Below the pieces are notes generated by a model, which saw nothing but the letters and a program-made list of their open reading frames with translations, was not told the origin of the DNA and ran no database searches. Shown in pieces: positions 1 to 4,250 of a stretch of 6,263 bases of DNA (its first letter is position 1; each line of letters starts with the position of its first letter). The DNA is from JBJXHG01 sp046160865 (lineage in GTDB: Bacteria > Planctomycetota > UBA1135 > GCA-002686595), in contig JBJXHG010000071.1 of assembly GCA_046160865.1 (NCBI GenBank), forward strand, positions 1 to 6,263, in the 5' to 3' direction. The position numbers and the translations under genes were made by a program.

Positions 1-96
1 CTCGGGTTCGGAAACCTGACAGGTTGCCTGCACCCTCGCGCCTTGCCAGCGACGACGATCTCGACCTTGGTGAGAGCGAACTTCTGACTCAGGACA
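1..96. other. Unassigned edge segment, possibly the end of a neighbouring gene
   Basis: I cannot assign this stretch. On the + strand, frame 1 is open from the edge to a TGA at 85-87 (about 28 residues, ending LVRANF), which could be the tail of an upstream gene. On the - strand an ATG at 107-105, inside the adjacent repeat, opens a frame that runs off the edge (starts MQASVLSQKFALTKVEIVVA). Both frames put their third codon position on the same bases and both are G/C-rich there, so codon bias does not decide between them. A short inverted repeat, AACCTG-A-CAGGTT, lies at 13-25. The segment could equally be another dispersed repeat. Confidence 0.3.
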
Positions 97-277
97 CTAG
101 CCTGCATTTCTCACCACGTCCGTCGCGAGGTTGTGCCAGCGCGCTCGGAGCAATGCGTTGCATCGGAATCGACCAGAGGTGACCCAAAAGGTCCGCGAGG
201 ATCGATTCGGATCCAACAACACCCCTCCGTGCGAGTTGGCGCAACCGCAGCAGGGCGTGGCGAGAAATGCGGGCTAG
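97..277. repeat. 181-bp giant imperfect palindrome (MITE-like or REP-like element), copy 1
   Basis: The two ends are near-perfect inverted repeats: CTAGCCTGCATTTCTC at the left, and the reverse complement of the right end reads CTAGCCCGCATTTCTC. The similarity continues inward. The arms 97-184 and 190-277 align almost colinearly with a few mismatches and one gap. The axis is at 187, where GACC and GGTC close a CAAAA loop at 185-189. The transcript would form one long hairpin. A second copy in the opposite orientation lies at 6064-6228, about four-fifths identical by eye. No transposase or other credible reading frame is inside, so it is a non-autonomous or structural repeat. Whether it is mobile is not shown by this window. 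CTAG may be part of the inverted repeat or a duplicated target. Confidence 0.85.
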
Positions 278-280
278 ACT
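275..280 (+). promoter_or_regulatory. Possible -10 box (TAGACT) for the BtpA-family gene
   Basis: TAGACT lies 8 nt upstream of the chosen ATG at 289, so initiation 7-9 nt downstream would begin at or next to the start codon and give a leaderless mRNA. The first three bases, TAG, belong to the CTAG end of the repeat at 97-277; the rest is flanking sequence. I see no convincing -35 at 16-18 nt spacing, so this is a weak call. There is also no Shine-Dalgarno before the ATG, which fits leaderless translation. Confidence 0.35.
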
Positions 281-288
281 CGGCGCGC

Positions 289-1104
289 ATGTTCCCGCTC
301 GCCACGGCGCGCCCCACTTGGATTGGTATGGTGCATCTCGGAGCGCTGCCGGGGGCACCGCGCTTTGCGCACGACTTGGAAGACGTCGTGCGGCGCGCGC
401 TCGACGACGCGCGAACGCTCGCGGGCGGTGGCTGCGACGCGCTGCTGGTGGAGAACTTCGGCGACACTCCGTTCTACCCCGACGTCGTGCCCGCGGAGAC
501 TGTGGCCGCGATGACACGCTGCGTGCGCGAGATCGTCGCCGCCGTGGCGCCTCTCGCCGTCGGGGTCAACGTGTTGCGCAACGACGCGCGTGCAGCGCTC
601 GCGATCTGCGCGGCGACGGACGCGCGCTTCGTGCGCGTCAACGTGCACGCCGGAGTCGCGGCCGCGGATCAAGGGTTGCTCCTCGGCCGTGCGCACGACA
701 CGGTGCGCGAGCGCGCGCGCTGGGCCCCGCACGTGGCAATTCTCGCCGACGTGCTCGTCAAGCACGCGACGCCGCTCGGACGAGCTTCACTCACCGACTG
801 CATCGAGGACGTCACGCGCCGCGCGCACGCGGACGCGGTCATCGTGTCGGGGAGCGCGACCGGACGCGCTCCAGACGCAGCGGCGCTGCGCGAGGCGCAC
901 CGTGCCGCCCGCGGTGTGCCCGTGTTCGCGGGATCCGGGATCGACGCGCTCAACGCTGGCGAGTTGCTCGGCACGATCGACGGTGCGATCGTGGGAACAT
1001 CATTGAAGAAGGACGGCGATGTGCACGCTGCCGTCGACCCTGAGCGAGTGCGCGCGTTCCGCGCCGCGCTCGAGCGCGTGCGGCGCGCAACTGCGCGCGC
1101 TTGA
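289..1104 (+). CDS. BtpA/SgcQ-family TIM-barrel protein
   Basis: The product is 271 residues, the usual size for this single-domain family. Family hallmarks are in order: IGMVHLGALPGAP at 12-24, DALLVENFGD at 50-59, VRVNVHAG at 115-122, ADVLVKHATPL at 153-163, VIVSGSATG at 184-192, AGSGI at 214-218 and VGTSLKKDG at 235-243. The last three resemble the phosphate-binding end of a TIM barrel. The family is named for cyanobacterial BtpA, needed for stable photosystem I; E. coli SgcQ belongs to it too. The reaction is not established, so no enzymatic role is claimed here. It should be cytoplasmic, with no signal peptide. The reading frame stays open upstream to an ATG at 133, but those 52 extra codons lie mostly inside the dispersed repeat. 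I therefore start at 289, 23 residues before the end of the first conserved motif. The moaB gene follows after 16 bp. Confidence 0.88.
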   Translation: MFPLATARPTWIGMVHLGALPGAPRFAHDLEDVVRRALDDARTLAGGGCDALLVENFGDTPFYPDVVPAETVAAMTRCVREIVAAVAPLAVGVNVLRNDARAALAICAATDARFVRVNVHAGVAAADQGLLLGRAHDTVRERARWAPHVAILADVLVKHATPLGRASLTDCIEDVTRRAHADAVIVSGSATGRAPDAAALREAHRAARGVPVFAGSGIDALNAGELLGTIDGAIVGTSLKKDGDVHAAVDPERVRAFRAALERVRRATARA

Positions 1105-1107
1105 ACC

Positions 1108-1114
1108 GAGGGAG
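1108..1114 (+). promoter_or_regulatory. Shine-Dalgarno site for moaB (GAGGGAG)
   Basis: GAGGGAG sits just after the stop codon of the BtpA-family gene, with GGAG ending 6 nt before the ATG at 1121. It fixes that ATG as the moaB start, rather than the upstream in-frame ATG at 1019 that would overlap the preceding gene by 86 bp. It is the only strong Shine-Dalgarno I see in the window, and it belongs to the one gene that is internal to an operon. Confidence 0.75.
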
Positions 1115-1120
1115 CGAGCG

Positions 1121-1633
1121 ATGGGACTTGCCGAGCATCGAGAAGCCGCGCCGAAGCGTTTGCACGCCGCGGTGCTCACGATCAGCGACACGCGCACGCT
1201 CGTCGACGATTCCGGCGGCGCGTACCTCGTGAGCGCGTTCGAAGCTGCTGGTCACGAGGTAGCGTGGCGCCGCATCTGCCGCGACGACGCGGACGAGATC
1301 GCACACGCCGTGCGCGACGCCGTGGACGCGCAGGCCGTCGATCTGATCGTGACGACGGGCGGCACCGGCATCGCGCCGCGCGACGTCACCGCACCGACGC
1401 TGGAGGCGCTGTTCGACAGCACGATTCCGGGCTTTGGCGAGCTGTTTCGCTGGCTCTCCTACGCGGAGATCGGATCCGCCGCGATCCTGTCACGGGCGAC
1501 GGCCGGACTCCTCGCTGGAAAAATCGTGATCGCGCTGCCGGGTTCTCCGCGCGCGTTGCAGCTCGCGATGGAGAAGATCGTTCTGCCCGAAGCGGCACAT
1601 CTCGTTGCACAAGCCGCGCGCCGACGCGCGTGA
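1121..1633 (+). CDS. moaB: MoaB/Mog-family molybdopterin-binding protein
   Basis: The product is 170 residues, full length for the family, which binds molybdopterin; Mog-type members adenylate it during molybdenum cofactor synthesis. Seen in order are VLTISDTR at 18-25, DDSG at 29-32, the binding loop TTGGTG at 78-83 followed by RDVT at 87-90, PGFGELFRWLSYAEIG at 103-118, and LPGSP at 139-143. The GELFR-LSY-EIG-A-LSRA pattern fits MoaB more than MogA. In E. coli the activity sits in MogA while MoaB's role is unclear, although an archaeal MoaB is active; the substrate step here is inferred. A cytoplasmic location is expected. It is 16 bp behind the BtpA-family gene with a strong Shine-Dalgarno, so the two are probably co-transcribed. 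No other cofactor gene is in the window. Confidence 0.9.
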   Translation: MGLAEHREAAPKRLHAAVLTISDTRTLVDDSGGAYLVSAFEAAGHEVAWRRICRDDADEIAHAVRDAVDAQAVDLIVTTGGTGIAPRDVTAPTLEALFDSTIPGFGELFRWLSYAEIGSAAILSRATAGLLAGKIVIALPGSPRALQLAMEKIVLPEAAHLVAQAARRRA

Positions 1634-1814
1634 CAGCAGCGACATCTGCGACGCGACAGCCCGTGTTGAAAGTCATTCCGGCCGTGGCTCGTCCGCGCGC
1701 GCGCGAGCGACGGCGCTCGATCGTGGGCGCGTGATGAAGACTTGCGCGCGGATCCGCCGCGCACGGACGGACGGGAGATGCGACGTCCGGATGGCAGCGA
1801 GCGGCGCGCGCGGA

Positions 1815-1820
1815 TAGAAT
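1815..1820 (+). promoter_or_regulatory. Possible distal -10 box (TAGAAT)
   Basis: TAGAAT matches five of six bases of the sigma-70 -10 consensus, but there is no convincing -35 hexamer 16-18 nt upstream. If used for the propeller gene it would give a 5' untranslated leader of about 200 nt. No believable gene begins just downstream. Confidence 0.25.
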
Positions 1821-1992
1821 TCGCATTGATTGGGCCGGCGCCGGGGGGCGACCTCGGAGCCGCGCTCCGTTCGGACCAAGAAGGCAGAGATGGTCCCGAG
1901 GGGGCGGCAGGATTTTCGTCCTCCGCAACTCGCACGATCGTGCGCTGAGCGTCGACGGCATGCGCCGCTCCAGCGTCGTTCGTTGTGTGGGA

Positions 1993-1998
1993 TACAGT
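1993..1998 (+). promoter_or_regulatory. Possible proximal -10 box (TACAGT) for the propeller gene
   Basis: TACAGT lies 34 nt before the ATG at 2033 and would give a leader of roughly 25-30 nt. The -35 region is not recognisable. The only Shine-Dalgarno-like bases before the start are GAG at 2023-2025. Confidence 0.3.
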
Positions 1999-2032
1999 TC
2001 TGCCGACGCACCACCGCAACCCGAGAATCAAC

Positions 2033-3712
2033 ATGAACACGAAGCAACCTCTGTCCCGGCTACTCCCCGCGTTGGCGTGCGGTGCAGCCCTTTGCTCGAC
2101 GGCTCGATCGCAAACGACGCTCTACACGATCCCCGGCGACAAGACGAACGATCGTCTCGGCGTTGCGGCGCGCAGCGCAGGCGACACGAACAACGACGGC
2201 CGGCCCGACTTCATCGCCGGCGCACCCGAAGACAACAACTTCTTCTTCACCGGCGAAGGTCTCGCGAAGCTGTATTCCGGCGCGACCGGTTTGACGCTGC
2301 GCACCTTCAACGGTGTCACGAACGGCGACGGGTTCGGCTACGCCGTGACCGGCCTCGGCGACCTGAACAACGACAACTTCGCGGACGTCGCGGTCGGCGC
2401 GCCGTTCGTCATCAACGCCGGCAGCGTGCGCGGCTCGGTCACCGTGTTCTCCGGTCAGACCGGTGGGGTGCTCGGCACGATCTTCGGCCCGGCGGCGAAC
2501 GACCAGATCGGCAGCGCGATCGCGGCGGCGGGGGACGTCAACAACGACAACATTCCCGACCTGATCGTCGGTGCGCCGTTCTCGCCGAACGGCGGCAACC
2601 AGCGCGGCAAGGCGGTCGTCTACTCCGGCCTGACGGGCGGCGTGATCTGGACGATCAACGGCACTTCCGACGGCGAGCGTCGCGGCATCGATGTCGACGG
2701 CATCGGCGACATCAACGGCGATTCGTTCGACGACTTCGTGGTCGGCTCCTACGTCGGTGCCAAAGTGTTCTCGGGCTTCAACGGGCTGCAGCTGTTCGAG
2801 GTCGCTGGCCCGGCCGACGACAAGCTCGGCGTCGCGGTCGCCGGTGCCGGTGACGTCAACGGCGACTCCGTCCCGGACGTGATCGTCGGCGCGCCGCAGG
2901 ACCTCAACGTCTTCGTTCCCGGCGCCGGGTACGCGCGCGTCGTGAGCGGCCTCGGCGGCGCGCTCATCATCAACCTGCCGGGCGGAGGCGTCGGCGATCG
3001 CTTCGGTTGTGCGGTCGGCGCTGCCGGTGACGTGAACAGCGACTCGCGAGCGGACGTGCTCGTCGCAGGCGATCAAGCGACCGGCGTCGGCAACGGCTAC
3101 GTGCGGCTGTACAGCGGCTTGAATGGACAGATCATCCACACCGTGGCCGGTCAGTCGTTCGACGATCGTTTCGGCACGGCCGTCGACGGTCTCGGCGACG
3201 TCAACAACGACGGCAAGTCCGACTTCATCGTCAGCGCGCCCTCGCGTGACCTGCCCGAGATCGCGAACGGCGAGGTCACCGTGTTCTCGGTCGGCGCGAA
3301 CTGCCCGCTGCCGGTGAACTACTGCTCCGCGACGCCGAACTCGCTCGGAGTCCCGGGCAAGATGGGCTTCGGCGGCACGACGAGCATCGCGTCCAACAAC
3401 CTGGTCGTCACGGTGTCGCAGATCCCGCCCAACGCGTTCAACATCTACATCATGAGCTTGAGCTCGGCGAACATCCCGATGGCCAACGGCTTCCGCTGCG
3501 TGGGTGATCCGTTCTTCCGCCTCGGCCAGCAGAACGCGACGCCGCAAGGCACCGGATCGATGCCGGTCAATCTGCTCGGGTTCGGACCGCCGGTCTCGCT
3601 GCAAATCACTCCCGGCTCGCACCTGTACTTCAGCAACTACTACCGCAACGCGGCCGCGGGTGGTGCGAACGCGAACCTGGCAGACGGCTTGGACGTCACC
3701 CTGTGCCCGTGA
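2033..3712 (+). CDS. Secreted seven-repeat FG-GAP beta-propeller protein
   Basis: The product is 559 residues. The N-terminus is a Sec-type signal peptide: K4 and R9, a hydrophobic stretch LLPALACGAAL, and a likely signal peptidase I site near STARSQ (about 22-27). Seven FG-GAP repeats follow, each with a calcium-loop motif of the DxNxDxxxD type starting at D51, D110, D168, D226, D274, D333 and D389, usually followed by VGAP or similar. Spacing is 56-59 residues, except 48 between the fourth and fifth, so blade four is short. Seven repeats would make an integrin-alpha-like seven-bladed propeller. Residues about 424-559 form a separate domain with Cys 424, 431, 489 and 558, ending VTLCP. This resembles C-terminal domains of secreted planctomycete proteins, perhaps for surface anchoring (inference). 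The ligand is unknown. The in-frame GTG at 1985 would add 16 residues ahead of the signal peptide, so the ATG at 2033 is preferred. It appears monocistronic. Confidence 0.9.
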   Translation: MNTKQPLSRLLPALACGAALCSTARSQTTLYTIPGDKTNDRLGVAARSAGDTNNDGRPDFIAGAPEDNNFFFTGEGLAKLYSGATGLTLRTFNGVTNGDGFGYAVTGLGDLNNDNFADVAVGAPFVINAGSVRGSVTVFSGQTGGVLGTIFGPAANDQIGSAIAAAGDVNNDNIPDLIVGAPFSPNGGNQRGKAVVYSGLTGGVIWTINGTSDGERRGIDVDGIGDINGDSFDDFVVGSYVGAKVFSGFNGLQLFEVAGPADDKLGVAVAGAGDVNGDSVPDVIVGAPQDLNVFVPGAGYARVVSGLGGALIINLPGGGVGDRFGCAVGAAGDVNSDSRADVLVAGDQATGVGNGYVRLYSGLNGQIIHTVAGQSFDDRFGTAVDGLGDVNNDGKSDFIVSAPSRDLPEIANGEVTVFSVGANCPLPVNYCSATPNSLGVPGKMGFGGTTSIASNNLVVTVSQIPPNAFNIYIMSLSSANIPMANGFRCVGDPFFRLGQQNATPQGTGSMPVNLLGFGPPVSLQITPGSHLYFSNYYRNAAAGGANANLADGLDVTLCP

Positions 3713-3773
3713 GCATGCGCTCCTGAGCCGACGGTCGCGCCGGACTCCCGCGGCGCGATCGCGGTGCAAGATG

Positions 3774-3801
3774 CGACGTGCGGCGATTGCGCCGCACGTC
3801 G
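3774..3801 (+). terminator. Perfect 12-bp hairpin after the propeller gene
   Basis: CGACGTGCGGCG and CGCCGCACGTCG pair without mismatch around an ATTG loop, 61 nt after the stop codon. It is followed by TGTCGTTTC, so the U-tract is poor. It may end the propeller transcript or protect its 3' end. Because it is symmetric, it could act on either strand. Confidence 0.5.
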
Positions 3802-3818
3802 TGTCGTTTCGGGGGAGC

Positions 3819-3876
3819 ACGACGAAGCCGGCGTCCTCGCCCACCCCGCGGCTGCAACGACGAAACCGCCGGCGTC
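3819..3876. repeat. Imperfect direct repeat, part of a probable dispersed element
   Basis: ACGACGAAGCCGGCGTC at 3819-3835 recurs as ACGACGAAACCGCCGGCGTC at 3857-3876 with a 3-nt insertion. GCCGGCG (3827-3833) can pair with CGCCGGC (3867-3873). Bases 3841-3863 match 6240-6262 at about 20 of 23 positions, including 14 identical bases CCGCGGCTGCAACG. A CTAG lies at 3876-3879. The sharing with the far end of the window suggests a second dispersed repeat, but its limits cannot be set from these pieces. Confidence 0.4.
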
Positions 3877-4216
3877 TAGCAGCCCGGGGTGAAAGTGCTT
3901 CGAGTTTGAAAGCGGCCCGTTTGCGCCGACGCAAGGAGCGCGACGGCAGGCGCCCACCGACTCTTGCACCGTTTCGCTCGCGGCGTGGTGAGCATCGCGA
4001 ACTCGCGCGAGGTGACCGGCGTTCGGTTCGCGGGCCGCCCGTTCGTGCCCGCGCCGCGGCGCTCGGTCCACGGCGAGTGACGAGGATGCACCGGCGGTCT
4101 CGCTCGACTTTCCGACGCGCACGATCCCGAGCGCGATGGCCACCGATGGATCGCCGCGTCGCGCACGGAACCGCGCGCATCGCTCGCGCGTCGCAACGTG
4201 CGCGCGCGCGGTCGGA

Positions 4217-4244
4217 TTGAACGGACGCGCGGCCCGCGTACGAT
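4217..4244 (+). promoter_or_regulatory. Sigma-70-type promoter for the Enzyme I-like gene
   Basis: TTGAAC at 4217-4222 and TACGAT at 4239-4244 are separated by 16 nt; each matches four of six consensus bases. Only 6 nt separate the -10 box from the ATG at 4251, so transcription would start at or next to the start codon, giving a leaderless mRNA. No Shine-Dalgarno is present, which agrees. A 15-nt alternating purine-pyrimidine tract (4196-4210) lies just upstream. Confidence 0.55.
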
Positions 4245-4250
4245 GACGCC

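Larger units (their letters stand above)
1634..2032. other. 400-bp intergenic region without a credible gene
   Basis: Open frames here are short and arginine-rich, as expected from GC-rich non-coding DNA. Visible structure: an alternating CG tract at 1694-1705; a 6-bp hairpin (CGAGCG/CGCTCG, arms 1704-1709 and 1714-1719, loop ACGG) with no T-run, at best a weak terminator for the moaB unit; a perfect 14-bp palindrome at 1931-1944 (CGCACGATCGTGCG) that could be an operator or chance; and two -10-like boxes at 1815-1820 and 1993-1998, listed separately. Nothing resembles a known riboswitch or RNA gene to me. Confidence 0.6.
3713..4250. other. 538-bp intergenic region with hairpins and repeat pieces
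   Basis: This separates the propeller and Enzyme I-like genes. It holds the terminator-like hairpin at 3774-3801, a direct-repeat segment at 3819-3876, a small hairpin at 3921-3934 (TTGCG/CGCAA), an alternating purine-pyrimidine tract at 4196-4210, and the promoter at 4217-4244. Long frames cross it on both strands but look like GC-bias artefacts: they are arginine/alanine-rich, lack domains, and overlap real genes. I see no convincing gene. Confidence 0.6.

Noticed and set aside
1..12. CTCGGGTTCGGA also occurs near 3576, inside the propeller gene
   Set aside because: It is a 12-bp match only; flanking bases and translations diverge, so it is not a useful repeat.
97..277. CRISPR array, tRNA or rRNA gene
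   Set aside because: There is no regularly spaced short direct repeat and no cloverleaf or rRNA signature anywhere in the window; the repeats are inverted, long and singly placed.
1019..1120. Upstream ATG start for moaB
   Set aside because: It would overlap the preceding gene by 86 bp, whereas the ATG at 1121 has a strong Shine-Dalgarno and fits family length.
1985..2032. Upstream GTG start for the propeller gene
   Set aside because: It would place 16 non-hydrophobic residues before a well-formed signal peptide; the ATG at 2033 is better.
2033..2095. Lipoprotein signal (Cys16 or Cys21)
   Set aside because: The residues before each cysteine (ALA-C, AAL-C) do not make a proper lipobox; a signal peptidase I site near STARSQ is more likely.
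3640..4143. 167-residue - strand frame across the intergenic region
   Set aside because: It overlaps the end of the propeller gene, passes through the hairpin and the repeat module, and shows no domain or ribosome binding site.
4196..4210. Alternating purine-pyrimidine tract, potentially Z-DNA forming, with a similar CG tract at 1694-1705
   Set aside because: CG alternation is common in DNA of this base composition; its position upstream of a promoter alone does not support a function.
3504..4220. 238-residue + strand frame
   Set aside because: It begins inside the propeller gene in another frame and is a low-complexity Arg/Ser/Ala translation.
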